This document shows, in pieces, positions 46,952-54,817 of a stretch of DNA of 64,000 nucleotides. The number at the start of each line of letters is the position of its first letter. Position 1 is the stretch's first letter. The DNA comes from Paludibacter sp. (lineage in GTDB: Bacteria; Bacteroidota; Bacteroidia; Bacteroidales; Paludibacteraceae), in the NCBI RefSeq assembly GCF_009712605.1, contig NZ_WASO01000015.1, positions 463,667 through 527,666 of the forward strand, in the 5' to 3' direction. The notes beneath the pieces are model-generated. The model saw only the letters and a program-made list of their open reading frames with translations, ran no database searches and was not told the DNA's origin. Position numbers and translations under genes: made by a program.

Positions 46952-46972
46952 CCTAAGGGTAAGATCCTTATG
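46952..46972. repeat. Left copy of a short direct repeat flanking the NYN gene
   Basis: CCTAAGGG followed by TAAGATCCTTATG (46952-46972) resembles CCTAAGGG followed by CGATAATTCTTATG at 47668-47689, in the same orientation. The copies lie just outside the two ends of the NYN gene and its leader. The CCTAAGGG and CTTATG parts are identical and the middle varies. Confidence 0.35.
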
Positions 46973-46976
46973 AAAT

Positions 46977-47618
46977 TTATTTGTATGCTTTCCATGCAGC
47001 AGGAATTGTAATATCAAAATTGCTTTGTCCTAAATGTACAGTCTCAGGTAGAAGAGCATGTTTAAATCGAACTTCATATCGTTGCAGTTGCAGGATTGTT
47101 CCACTTCCACAAGTAGCAAGATTATTGGAATATTGATTAGGAGGAAAGTAAATAAATACTCTATGGTTGGCTTCTTTTGCTAGTTCTATTGCAGGAACCA
47201 TATCACTATCTGCGGAAACAACGATAGAAACATCGCAGTTTTTTTGATAAGCATCAGCCACAATTTGAGTGGCTATTCTCACATCGGATTCTTTTTCTTC
47301 GTAGGTGTGTATAATATTATGGCATTTGAAACACTCAATTTCCTTTTTGAGGTATTTGCCTAAAATAAGTTTAAATTTGGGGTTTTCTTTGTTGGCTTGA
47401 AAAAAAGCATCTTGTCTTTTGCTTTTGCCAATATCTGTAGGTCTTGCAGAAAAGTATTTGACAGCAATGAGTTCTTGATTGGGACGCATAAAAGATTCGA
47501 ACAGCTTTACGATGTCAAGCCAATAATACTTTTTCCACTTTGGAGATTTTAGTCCATAGTAGAAATTAAATCCATCGATATAAACAATGACTTTTTGTTT
47601 TTCTTGTTCTGTTCCCAT
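46977..47618 (-). CDS. NYN-domain (LabA/DUF88-like) putative ribonuclease
   Basis: The protein has 213 residues with no signal peptide. The NYN/PIN-like nuclease fold is shown by VIVYIDGFNFYYGLK at the N-terminus (first catalytic Asp), KESDVRIATQIVADA (second acidic site) and VVSADSDMVPAIE (third). A CxxC pair (CFKCHN) lies mid-protein. NYN proteins of this type are metal-dependent RNases or RNA-binding proteins with roles in RNA turnover, and some belong to defence or toxin systems; the role here is unknown. A complete promoter and a two-hairpin leader precede it, and the second hairpin ends 11 bases before the ATG. This suggests its expression is tightly controlled. Confidence 0.85.
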   Translation of the reverse strand: MGTEQEKQKVIVYIDGFNFYYGLKSPKWKKYYWLDIVKLFESFMRPNQELIAVKYFSARPTDIGKSKRQDAFFQANKENPKFKLILGKYLKKEIECFKCHNIIHTYEEKESDVRIATQIVADAYQKNCDVSIVVSADSDMVPAIELAKEANHRVFIYFPPNQYSNNLATCGSGTILQLQRYEVRFKHALLPETVHLGQSNFDITIPAAWKAYK

Positions 47619-47683
47619 ATAAAAATAAACCCTCTGACAAGCAGAGGGTAAGCCTTAGTTTTTCCCACCTAAGGGCGATAATT
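47619..47683 (-). ncRNA. Two-hairpin 5' leader of the NYN gene, terminator-like
   Basis: Read on the minus strand from the predicted start near 47683, the leader holds CCTTAG/CTAAGG (stem arms at 47669-47674 and 47653-47658) and then ACCCTCTG/CAGAGGGT (arms 47642-47649 and 47629-47636). The run TTTATTTTTAT follows and leads straight to the ATG. A perfect 8-bp stem followed by a U-rich tract is the form of an intrinsic terminator, here placed directly before a start codon. It could act as an attenuator, a ribosome-blocking hairpin or a processing site. Confidence 0.5.
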
Positions 47684-47689
47684 CTTATG

Positions 47690-47721
47690 CAAAGGTATAA
47701 TGTTTTTTGATGTTTTGCAAA
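47690..47721 (-). promoter_or_regulatory. Complete Bacteroidota promoter for the NYN gene
   Basis: On the minus strand TTTG (47721-47718) and TACCTTTG (47697-47690) are separated by exactly 20 bases, matching the TTTG-N19/20-TAnnTTTG consensus at both boxes. This is the best promoter match found in the window. The remaining gap up to 47858 is AT-rich, with nothing else recognised. Confidence 0.75.
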
Positions 47722-47858
47722 TAATTGAGAGAAAAATATGTCTCATTACTTAAAATTTCATTGGCGTATAGAATGTTTGTGCCGCGATATATATATAAAG
47801 TATTTTATATCTGCTGATTACAGGATAATTTAATCTGCTCGGTAGAATGAGAATGATG

Positions 47859-49934
47859 CTATTTCGTGTTGAATACCTGGTTTTTTACCAGTTTGTCCAC
47901 GTCATACGGTGCCGGATCGCCACCCAGATATTTGTGGAACCAGTCGAGGTGCGCATCGTAGTAGAGCGGCATCGATTTTACTGTGTTAGGCCAGTGCCCG
48001 TCATTTTTCAGAATGATGAGGCGCGACGGGATATTCAGCGTTTGCAGGGTGGTGAAGTATTGCAGACTTTGGTTGTACGATACCCGGAAGTCAAGTTGGC
48101 CGGTGATAATCAGGGTCGGAGTAGCAAAGTTCTTCACGTATTCCGAGGGAGACCATTTCTTGTACAAGTTTGAATTCCAGGGTTGACCCTTCAGGTCGAA
48201 ATTCGGGAACCAAACTTCTTCGGTTGTTCCCCACATCGATTCCAGATCGAACAAGCCCATCATTGAGGCCAGGCATTTGAATCGTTTGGTTTGTGCCTGA
48301 AACCAGTTCATCATGTAGCCGCCGTACGACCATCCCATGGCACCCATGCGGGTAGAGTCCACATACGAAAGATTTGCCAGTGCATCAGTTACTTTCATCA
48401 GGTCTATAAACGGTTTGCCACCCCAGTCGCCCGAGATGGAAGTGGTATATTCCTGTCCGTAACCGGTAGAACCGTGCGGGTTGGGGTAGGCCACCACGTA
48501 ACCAGCGCCGGGATATACCTGCCAGTCGCCGCGGAATGAGTTCATCCACTGGCTTTGCGGACCGCCATGAACATTGAGGATCAACGGATATTTCTTGTTC
48601 GGATCGAAATTGTGTGGTTTCACGATAAACACTTCCAGTTTGCGACCGTCGGCTCCGGCTACCCAAAGTGTGTCGGACGGACGGATATCCACGGCGTTCT
48701 CCAACTCTTCGTTGAGGAAGGTAATCTGTGTGGTTTTGCCTTTGGCAAGGTTCTGGCGATAAAGAGCAACTGGTTTGCCGGTAGAACTGGCGGTATAGTA
48801 AATGTTGCCTTTGTTATCGAGATCAAAAGCAAAGGTAGCTTTGTCTCCGCTAACCGGAGTGATCTTTTTTGATGCAATGTCAATTTTGTAGATCGGTTGG
48901 TTGCCGGTTACGTCGCCCGCAAAATAGATAGACTTCGAGTCTGCACTCCATTTGAAATCGGTCACCCAGTTGTCGAATGCGTCGGTGATGATTTCGGAAG
49001 TGCCCGTTTGGCGGTTGTAGAGGGCCAGACGGAAACGATCCGATTCATGTCCCGGTACCAGTTGTTTGCGGTAAGCAATGTACTTGCCATCGGGCGAATA
49101 GATGGGCGAACCGTCCCAGGCTGTGTTTTCTTTCGTTATGTTTACCGCTTGTCCGCCTGTAACCGGAATTAAAAACATATCGGCATTGGTGTTGGCTTCG
49201 GGATGATCGGTGTGATTGGAAACGAAGCACAATTCTTTGCTGTCGGGAGAGAAATTAAAGCCGATGCCTCCGCCCAGCATAAAAATCGGAGAAACAAAAT
49301 TGCCCGGAGTAAGGTCTGTGTATGTTTGTTTTGCAATATTATAGATGATGATGTGTGAGCATTTTCCTTCAGAGTAGGATGTCCAGTGGCGGAACAACAG
49401 GTGGTCGGCCAGATAAGCCTGAGTAGGACCGTTGGTAGCCAGCGAGTCGGCAATGGCATTTGCACGGCTGTCGGCACCACATTCGGGATATACGTCAGCC
49501 GTGAATGCGATCAGTTGGTTATCGGGCGACAAAACCGGTCCGCCAATGCCCATCGAAAAATCGGTAAGCTTTTCTGTTTTTGCGTCAGCAAACGAATAAC
49601 GGTAAACCTGTGGTGTGCCGCTTTCGGAAGAGACGAAATAAAGATTCTTATTATCGCTACTCCAGAAAGGTTCGTTAGCTTTTCCGTTGGTAGTAATTGC
49701 AACCTTGTTGGTACCTTCGGTATTCATCACGTAAACGTTGGTAAATGTTTTTCCTTTGGGGAGATCGTAGCTTCTTTCTGCAAAAGCAATGCGATTTCCG
49801 TCGGGAGAAATTGACAGACTTTCCACACCTTTTATTTTATACAAATCGGCAATGGTGAAGGCTCTTTTTTGAGCGAATGCTGAGATGGCTACCATGCAAA
49901 TCAGCAGAGTGAAAATTGAAATTAGTTTCTTCAT
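47859..49934 (-). CDS. Prolyl oligopeptidase-family (S9) serine peptidase
   Basis: The protein has 691 residues from ATG 49934 (an ATG three codons upstream is possible) and a signal peptide ending AFAQ. The N-terminal two thirds form a beta-propeller of WD40/PD40-like repeats with SPDGNRIAF, SPDNQLIAF and SPDGKYIAY motifs. The C-terminal alpha/beta hydrolase carries Ser536 in GWSYGGY, an Asp in TGQLDFRV and a His in NDGHWP. Such periplasmic S9 enzymes (dipeptidyl- or acylaminoacyl-peptidase type) cut short peptides. It may process glycopeptides freed during N-glycan use, but that is speculation; it has its own promoter. Confidence 0.93.
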   Translation of the reverse strand: MKKLISIFTLLICMVAISAFAQKRAFTIADLYKIKGVESLSISPDGNRIAFAERSYDLPKGKTFTNVYVMNTEGTNKVAITTNGKANEPFWSSDNKNLYFVSSESGTPQVYRYSFADAKTEKLTDFSMGIGGPVLSPDNQLIAFTADVYPECGADSRANAIADSLATNGPTQAYLADHLLFRHWTSYSEGKCSHIIIYNIAKQTYTDLTPGNFVSPIFMLGGGIGFNFSPDSKELCFVSNHTDHPEANTNADMFLIPVTGGQAVNITKENTAWDGSPIYSPDGKYIAYRKQLVPGHESDRFRLALYNRQTGTSEIITDAFDNWVTDFKWSADSKSIYFAGDVTGNQPIYKIDIASKKITPVSGDKATFAFDLDNKGNIYYTASSTGKPVALYRQNLAKGKTTQITFLNEELENAVDIRPSDTLWVAGADGRKLEVFIVKPHNFDPNKKYPLILNVHGGPQSQWMNSFRGDWQVYPGAGYVVAYPNPHGSTGYGQEYTTSISGDWGGKPFIDLMKVTDALANLSYVDSTRMGAMGWSYGGYMMNWFQAQTKRFKCLASMMGLFDLESMWGTTEEVWFPNFDLKGQPWNSNLYKKWSPSEYVKNFATPTLIITGQLDFRVSYNQSLQYFTTLQTLNIPSRLIILKNDGHWPNTVKSMPLYYDAHLDWFHKYLGGDPAPYDVDKLVKNQVFNTK

Positions 49935-49972
49935 ATTTATCATAGGTAATTGTTGCTATCGAAAAACGATTG

Positions 49973-49980
49973 CAAAAGTA
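49973..49980 (-). promoter_or_regulatory. Candidate -7 box for the S9 peptidase gene
   Basis: TACTTTTG on the minus strand is an exact TAnnTTTG match, about 40 bases before the start codon. No clear -33 box is seen. Confidence 0.5.
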
Positions 49981-50110
49981 CATATTTATGCTTAAATCAG
50001 TGAGTTTATAACGAATTTTTGAAATGAAGATTTTCTGATTACGCGATGGTGAATTAAGCTGCCCGGTTATTCTGAATATTTGATCGTGTTAGAATCTCTA
50101 GCGGATAATC

Positions 50111-50145
50111 AAAAAAAAATGCCTCTACAAAAAGTAAAGGCATTT
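50111..50145 (-). terminator. Intrinsic terminator after the first RRM gene
   Basis: On the minus strand a 12-bp stem (50145-50134 with 50128-50117, one G-U pair) encloses a five-base loop and is followed by a run of nine T (50119-50111). It starts 21 bases after the RRM stop codon. Textbook rho-independent form. Confidence 0.9.
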
Positions 50146-50166
50146 CTCAATATCAATATCTTACGA

Positions 50167-50496
50167 TTAATATCTTCTGGAACGGTCACCGTAACCACCT
50201 CCACGGTTACCACCACCGAAACCACCCTGACGACGTTCGCCGTAAGGACGTTCTTCGCGAGGACGTGCTTCTGAAACGGCAATAGGACGACCGTCAACTT
50301 CAGCACCATCCAATTTGCTGATAGCGACTTTAGCTGCATCGTTGTCCGGCATTTCAACAAAACCGAAACCTTTTGAACGGCCGGTCATTTTGTCTGTGAT
50401 TACAGTTGCGGAAGTTACTTCGCCAAATTCGGTAAAAAGTTCTCCAAGTTCAGCGCTGTTTACGTTGAAGCTTAATTTTGCTACAAAAATGTTCAT
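50167..50496 (-). CDS. Small RRM-domain RNA-binding protein (first copy)
   Basis: The protein has 109 residues from the ATG at 50496; the frame stays open to 50667, but that N-terminal part is not RRM-like and overlaps the leader. One RRM fills residues about 1-78, with RNP2-like IFVAKLSF and RNP1-like SKGFGFVEM. The tail is Gly/Arg-rich (RGGGYGDRSRR). Such proteins (RbpA/RbpB-like) are abundant Bacteroidota RNA chaperones linked to cold response and mRNA control of PULs. An exact -7 box near 50636 implies a leader of about 130 bases. Confidence 0.93.
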   Translation of the reverse strand: MNIFVAKLSFNVNSAELGELFTEFGEVTSATVITDKMTGRSKGFGFVEMPDNDAAKVAISKLDGAEVDGRPIAVSEARPREERPYGERRQGGFGGGNRGGGYGDRSRRY

Positions 50497-50632
50497 TTTG
50501 AAATTAGGATTAAATAAAATTTGATTTGTTATTGAAAAGAAAGGCAGAGAAAGAAACTCTATTAATAATCCTAATCTAAGATGAAGTGGATTGAATAGCG
50601 AATAAACCCGGACTTGTTGTTCAATGATGGTG

Positions 50633-50640
50633 CAAAGATA
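50633..50640 (-). promoter_or_regulatory. Candidate -7 box and long leader of the first RRM gene
   Basis: TATCTTTG on the minus strand matches TAnnTTTG. Transcription near 50626 would give a leader of about 130 bases to the ATG at 50496. A TTG lies 24 bases upstream. Long leaders are common for cold-shock mRNAs. Confidence 0.5.
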
Positions 50641-50798
50641 CACATAATACGTTGAATTATTATGCAATAGAAGAAAATTATTTATCGTCTAAGATTTCTT
50701 TTAGATTAAATCACCAAAGCACCCTGTTTTACGGTGTTTCTTTAACTTTCTTTACATCAGATAATTAGTCTTGATATCGTTGGTCTTGTTGAATAATT

Positions 50799-51431
50799 TC
50801 AGATCGTCAGGATTGAAATGAAATGACAGGCGCTCCCGCCAAGCACAAACAAATGCCAAACGGCATGATTATACAAGGGTTTGCGGTTGGCATAGAAGAT
50901 TGTCCCGATACTATAAAGAACTCCTCCGGCAATAAGCCACAGAAAGCCTTCGAGAGATAAAGCTTCATATACCGGTCGGATGAAAAAAACAATGATCCAT
51001 CCCATTGCAAGGTAAATGTAGAGCGATAATTTGGGGTGTTTTTTCCACCACACCAGTTTGTATACAATTCCTAAGATCACAATACCCCAAATGACGGAGA
51101 GTAATACCCATTTGAGGGAACCTTGCAAACAGAGCAATATAAACGGAGTGTACGTTCCTGCTATCAGAAAATAGATGGAGATATGATCGAATAAGCGTAA
51201 AGTTGTTTTCAACTTTATCGGTTTTACCCAATGGTAGATTGTTGAAACACTATACATTTCGAACATGCAAAAGGCAAACGCCAGAATGCCGAAACGGGTT
51301 TCGGAGATCATGGCGGTACTTCGAAATAGCAGAAAAACCGCTATCACACTGAAAATAATGCCGAATGCATGAGTGATGCTATTGGCAATTTCAGCCTTTC
51401 GTGGAGGAAAAACATAGGTGGTGGAAGACAT
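50799..51431 (-). CDS. Hemolysin III/PAQR-family membrane protein
   Basis: The protein has 210 residues from MSSTTYVF; the frame opens four codons earlier. There are seven predicted membrane helices. Family signatures are NSITHAFG in helix 1, STIYHW, LFDHISIYFLIAGTYTPF and the C-terminal HAVWHLFVLGGSACHF; the conserved His and Asp residues form the putative zinc site of PAQR proteins. The bacterial role (YqfA/HlyIII) is linked to membrane lipid homeostasis and is poorly defined. It sits among RNA-binding genes without an obvious link. Confidence 0.9.
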   Translation of the reverse strand: MSSTTYVFPPRKAEIANSITHAFGIIFSVIAVFLLFRSTAMISETRFGILAFAFCMFEMYSVSTIYHWVKPIKLKTTLRLFDHISIYFLIAGTYTPFILLCLQGSLKWVLLSVIWGIVILGIVYKLVWWKKHPKLSLYIYLAMGWIIVFFIRPVYEALSLEGFLWLIAGGVLYSIGTIFYANRKPLYNHAVWHLFVLGGSACHFISILTI

Positions 51432-51518
51432 TGCGCAATTCAAATTATAGCGTTGAACTTCTCAATGATAGTTTTCGCTGCCTGTTAGCCAAAGCGAATA
51501 AAAACGGAAAAGAAACGG

Positions 51519-51539
51519 TTCGGGTTGATTAAACCCGAA
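51519..51539 (-). terminator. Hairpin after the second RRM gene
   Basis: TTCGGGTT (51519-51526) pairs perfectly with AACCCGAA (51532-51539). On the minus strand it starts 5 bases after the RRM stop and is followed, after a short gap, by a T-rich stretch. Likely terminator. Confidence 0.6.
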
Positions 51540-51544
51540 GCCGC

Positions 51545-51880
51545 TTAATATCGTCTTTGGTTGTATCCACCATTGTATCCGCTATTGTGTCCGCCATTAT
51601 AACCACCACGATTGCCATAACCTCGGTTATTTTGTTCGGTTTTGGGACGAGCAATACTCACACTAATGTTGTTGCCTTCAAATTCGGTTTCGTGTAAACT
51701 GTCAATGGCGCGTTGTCCGTGTATGTCATTTGGCATTTCCACAAACCCGCAGCCTTTGGGATATCCGGTTCTTCTGTCATACATAACCTTCGCCGAGGTT
51801 ACGACTCCGTATTCTTCGAATAACTCTTCCAGGCTGTCGTTTGTTGTATCGTCACTTAAGTTTGAAACGTAAATATTCAT
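51545..51880 (-). CDS. Small RRM-domain RNA-binding protein (second copy)
   Basis: The protein has 111 residues. One RRM spans about 1-78, with IYVSNLSD and GCGFVEMP as RNP2/RNP1. The tail is rich in Gly, Asn and Tyr (repeats of NGGYN/GYNGG type) rather than the Arg-rich tail of the first copy; such low-complexity tails can drive weak self-association. It is a paralogue of 50167-50496 separated by the PAQR gene. It lies 110 bp after the cold-shock gene, which may be on the same transcript. Confidence 0.92.
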   Translation of the reverse strand: MNIYVSNLSDDTTNDSLEELFEEYGVVTSAKVMYDRRTGYPKGCGFVEMPNDIHGQRAIDSLHETEFEGNNISVSIARPKTEQNNRGYGNRGGYNGGHNSGYNGGYNQRRY

Positions 51881-51990
51881 CAGTATATAATTTGTTTTAT
51901 AATTGGCTGATGGACCTTTATGCTGCTGAAGATTATCATCGCCATCAGGAATGTTACCCAGTGATTAACGGCTTGATGTGATGAAAAGTC

Positions 51991-52416
51991 TTATTTCGAA
52001 AGTTCAATTCGAACGGCATTCATGCCCTTTTGGCCTTTTTCCAGCTCAAAGGTAACAATATTTCCTTCAGAAATGTTTTCCGGAGCATTGCTGATATGAA
52101 AGAAATATTTGTTTACACTTCCCATGTCCTTGATAAATCCATACCCTTTGTCTGTGTTGAAATGCTCCACACGGCCTCTAAGTGGTTCTTTTTCAATATC
52201 CTCTTTTTTAAGGGTGGAAACAGCGATAGATTCGAGCTCTACTTCTGTTTTTTTATTGGGATCAGGGGGAGTGTCGGTAATCATGCCGAATTCGTCTACA
52301 TAGGCAATCATATCCTCAAAGGATTTGCTACCTCCACTGGCTTTACGCTCTTCTTTGCGTTTCAGCTTGTCTTTTTTCTTCTGCTCTTTTTTCTTTTCTA
52401 ATTCTTTTTTATTCAC
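51991..52416 (-). CDS. Cold-shock-domain protein with charged N-terminal extension
   Basis: The protein has 141 residues. The first ~30 are almost entirely Lys/Glu (probably an extended or coiled basic arm), followed by a linker. A cold-shock domain at about 78-141 shows GRVEHFNTDKGYGFI and KYFFHISNA, the two RNA-binding motifs. It begins 39 bp after the DEAD-box helicase stop codon and is surely co-transcribed with it, a common pairing in Bacteroidota. Likely an RNA chaperone helping the helicase. Confidence 0.92.
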   Translation of the reverse strand: MNKKELEKKKEQKKKDKLKRKEERKASGGSKSFEDMIAYVDEFGMITDTPPDPNKKTEVELESIAVSTLKKEDIEKEPLRGRVEHFNTDKGYGFIKDMGSVNKYFFHISNAPENISEGNIVTFELEKGQKGMNAVRIELSK

Positions 52417-52455
52417 TGAAATTAATTTAGTGGTTATTGTTTATTTTGAGATTCT

Positions 52456-53580
52456 TTATGCCGGAACAGACCTTGTATTCAAAGTCTTGCCTGTTAGTTT
52501 TTGAATTTCACGGAGCATACTGCGTTCTTCTTCCGCGCAAAACGAAAGCGCTGTGCCACGGTTTCCTGCACGTCCGGTTCGTCCGATGCGGTGTACATAC
52601 GTTTCGGCTACATCGGGCAGGTCATAGTTGATGACGATTTCCAGATTGGCAATGTCAATTCCCCGCGCAGCAATATCTGTAGCTACAATTACCTTGGTAG
52701 CGCCCGATTTGAAGTTGGTCAGCGCTCTTTGTCGCGCTCCCTGCGATTTATTGCCATGAATGGCCTCGCATCCAACACCTTTCTTTCCCAGAATACGGGC
52801 AATTTTATCGGCTCCATGCTTGGTTCTCGAAAAAATCAGAACCGATTTGTCCTGCGCTTTTTCAAGTAAAGAAACAAGCAATTCGCTTTTCTGGGGTTTT
52901 TCCACAAAATAGAGATGTTGCTCAATGGTATCAACAACTGATGAAACCGGTGCAACTTCCACACGTAGTGGTTTATTCAAGATCGTTTTAGACAGTTGAG
53001 CGATTGCCGGAGGCATGGTTGCCGAAAAAAACAGAGTCTGTTTCTGCTTGGGCAACAGGGGCAACAAACGCTTAATGTCGTGTATGAAGCCCATGTCGAG
53101 CATCCGATCAGCTTCGTCGAGCACAAAATGACGAATATGTTCAAGCTTGATATGCTTTTGTTGTATGAGATCGAGCAATCTTCCCGGTGTTGCCACCAGA
53201 ATGTCGGTTCCGCGTGTTAATTGTTCTACCTGAGGACGTTGGTTTACTCCTCCGAATATAACCGTGTTGCGCAGTCCTGTATATTTGGCATAGTCGGTGA
53301 AACACTCGTCGATTTGTATTGCCAGCTCGCGTGTGGGTGTAAGCACCAGAGCCCTTATTGCACGCTTGTTTCCTTTGACTTGAGATTGGTTTAATTGCTG
53401 GATAATGGGGATCGCGAATGCCGCTGTCTTGCCTGTTCCTGTTTGTGCTATGCCCAGTAAGTCGCGGCCGTCGAGCGCTCCCGGTATAGCCTGTTCCTGA
53501 ATGGGTGTCGGTTTTTCGTAATTTTTGTTTGCCAGAGCTTTCAATATCGGCTCTGAAATATTAAGTTCTTTAAATGTCAT
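52456..53580 (-). CDS. DEAD-box RNA helicase (RhlE-like)
   Basis: The protein has 374 residues. Motifs in order are the Q motif (YEKPTPIQEQAIP), AQTGTGKT, PTRELAIQ, TPGRLLDL, VLDEADRMLDMGF, FFSATMP and HRIGRTGRAGNRG. It is close to the minimal helicase core with almost no C-terminal tail, like RhlE-group enzymes. It probably remodels structured RNA in ribosome assembly or cold adaptation. The promoter box at 53871 implies a leader of about 285 bases, and the cold-shock gene follows directly. Confidence 0.95.
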   Translation of the reverse strand: MTFKELNISEPILKALANKNYEKPTPIQEQAIPGALDGRDLLGIAQTGTGKTAAFAIPIIQQLNQSQVKGNKRAIRALVLTPTRELAIQIDECFTDYAKYTGLRNTVIFGGVNQRPQVEQLTRGTDILVATPGRLLDLIQQKHIKLEHIRHFVLDEADRMLDMGFIHDIKRLLPLLPKQKQTLFFSATMPPAIAQLSKTILNKPLRVEVAPVSSVVDTIEQHLYFVEKPQKSELLVSLLEKAQDKSVLIFSRTKHGADKIARILGKKGVGCEAIHGNKSQGARQRALTNFKSGATKVIVATDIAARGIDIANLEIVINYDLPDVAETYVHRIGRTGRAGNRGTALSFCAEEERSMLREIQKLTGKTLNTRSVPA

Positions 53581-53870
53581 GAATTGTACGATGGCGTTTG
53601 AGCCGCCTTTGTTTTAATTAAATAATGCCAATAAGTTGTTTACAAGGGAGATGGCGCGGAATCGGTGTAAAAGCTTATTGTAGGCAAACATCTGTTTGCC
53701 GGTCTTTGTTTTTGTCGGGTAAAGCCGATGCAATTTTTACTTGCGTGACCGGTCTTTCGAAACAAGAAAGCTGATTTTGATGTCGATTTTGACGATGGTA
53801 GTTCCGTCAAAAGCTGACGGAGCAAAACATTGTAGAGAAGGATTCAATACTCACTTGATTGTTCTGGATG

Positions 53871-53878
53871 CAAAGGTA
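53871..53878 (-). promoter_or_regulatory. Candidate -7 box and long leader of the helicase gene
   Basis: TACCTTTG on the minus strand matches TAnnTTTG, with a TTG 22 bases upstream. Transcription would start near 53864 and run about 285 bases before the helicase ATG. The leader region 53581-53864 contains no convincing gene; a 61-codon frame there lacks any family sign. Confidence 0.55.
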
Positions 53879-53905
53879 CGGATTATATTTCACTTATTTG
53901 CAATA

Positions 53906-53949
53906 GAAAGGGAACCGTTACAATGTTTCCATCGCGGCGGTTCCCTTTC
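53906..53949 (-). terminator. 12-bp hairpin after the beta-barrel-like gene
   Basis: GAAAGGGAACCG (53906-53917) and CGGTTCCCTTTC (53938-53949) are perfectly complementary with a 20-base loop. On the minus strand the hairpin begins 15 bases after the stop codon of the gene at 53965-54654. No strong T-tract follows, so it may protect the 3' end rather than terminate by itself. Confidence 0.55.
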
Positions 53950-53964
53950 TGTAGCTTCGTCAAC

Positions 53965-54654
53965 TTAATAAGCTGTCCGCATATCGTTGTGCTCGTTATA
54001 CCACATTCCGTTGTATTGCGATTTTTCGACGCTGACTTCAAAGCTCAGACTTTTGTTCGGCTTGTATTTCAATCCCACTCCATAGGCATTTTGAGGCATA
54101 AAAGGAGCATAACCGTAGAATTTGTTAGTATTCGTGGAGGCGCTTACCTGTCCGAAAGCCTTTACAGCTACTTTCTCGGAGAGATCGTACTGCGCCCCAA
54201 AGCTGCAAGAGAAATCGGTAAATGGGGAGAGTTGCTTGTTGCCGAAAAAGTAATGTGCAATCACCGGCGTTACTTCGAAAGTCAGTTTGTTCATAGGGCG
54301 GAGCAGAAATGAGGTGCCGAACGATGTGATATTTTCGTATTTGAAATTATAGCTCGACTTGCCCAGCGCCACCGAAAATTGTTCGTTGATGAAAAAGGGT
54401 CCGCGTGAGAAAACCGGCTTTGGCAATTGCTGCGCTTTTAGCGATAAAGAGTCGTTCAGGTAAAACGAAGGCAAAGCTGTCGGAGCAGGAGCTATGACGC
54501 TGATTTTTTGCCGGGACAAAGAATCGACAACCGGCATCGTAATTGTCGGTTGGTTGATGCTGTTTTCTCCGGTATAAAGCTTTTCAGACGATTGCCCGAA
54601 AGCCAATGCGCCGAATAGTGACAGCGATAATATTATTGTTGTAATTCTCTTCAT
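53965..54654 (-). CDS. Secreted beta-strand-rich protein, probable outer-membrane barrel fragment family
   Basis: The protein has 229 residues and a signal peptide ending AFGQ. I do not recognise a named family. From about residue 85 the sequence alternates in beta-hairpin fashion (FSVALGKSSYNF, SFLLRPMNKLTFEVTPV, VAVKAFGQVSAS, YGVGLKYKPNKSLSFEVSVEKS), typical of small outer-membrane barrels. It ends in ...MRTAY with a terminal aromatic, also typical. Function unknown. It has its own -7 box (54689). Confidence 0.7.
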   Translation of the reverse strand: MKRITTIILSLSLFGALAFGQSSEKLYTGENSINQPTITMPVVDSLSRQKISVIAPAPTALPSFYLNDSLSLKAQQLPKPVFSRGPFFINEQFSVALGKSSYNFKYENITSFGTSFLLRPMNKLTFEVTPVIAHYFFGNKQLSPFTDFSCSFGAQYDLSEKVAVKAFGQVSASTNTNKFYGYAPFMPQNAYGVGLKYKPNKSLSFEVSVEKSQYNGMWYNEHNDMRTAY

Positions 54655-54688
54655 GCCGGCAAAAATTACGTTGTGAGTTTTAATGCGA

Positions 54689-54696
54689 CAAACTTA
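54689..54696 (-). promoter_or_regulatory. Candidate -7 box for the beta-barrel-like gene
   Basis: TAAGTTTG on the minus strand matches TAnnTTTG, about 35 bases upstream of the ATG at 54654. A normally spaced -33 box was not found. Confidence 0.45.
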
Positions 54697-54817
54697 CGAA
54701 AAAAACAAACCGTCGGTAATTTCAGTAGTAAATATTATCCTCAATTAACAAGATTTCAGGGGATATTTCGACTTGAGGAAATAAATTAATCGTTATTCAG
54801 AAACGGTGGATATTACT

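Noticed and set aside
47619..47683. NYN leader as a known riboswitch such as preQ1
   Set aside because: The hairpins lack the conserved preQ1-I core and pseudoknot tail; no named riboswitch consensus was recognised.
50497..50667. N-terminal extension of the first RRM protein
   Set aside because: The extra 57 residues are not RRM-like and overlap the predicted promoter and leader; the ATG at 50496 starts directly at the RRM.
53640..53825. 61-codon minus-strand frame upstream of the helicase
   Set aside because: Falls inside the predicted long leader and shows no family motif.
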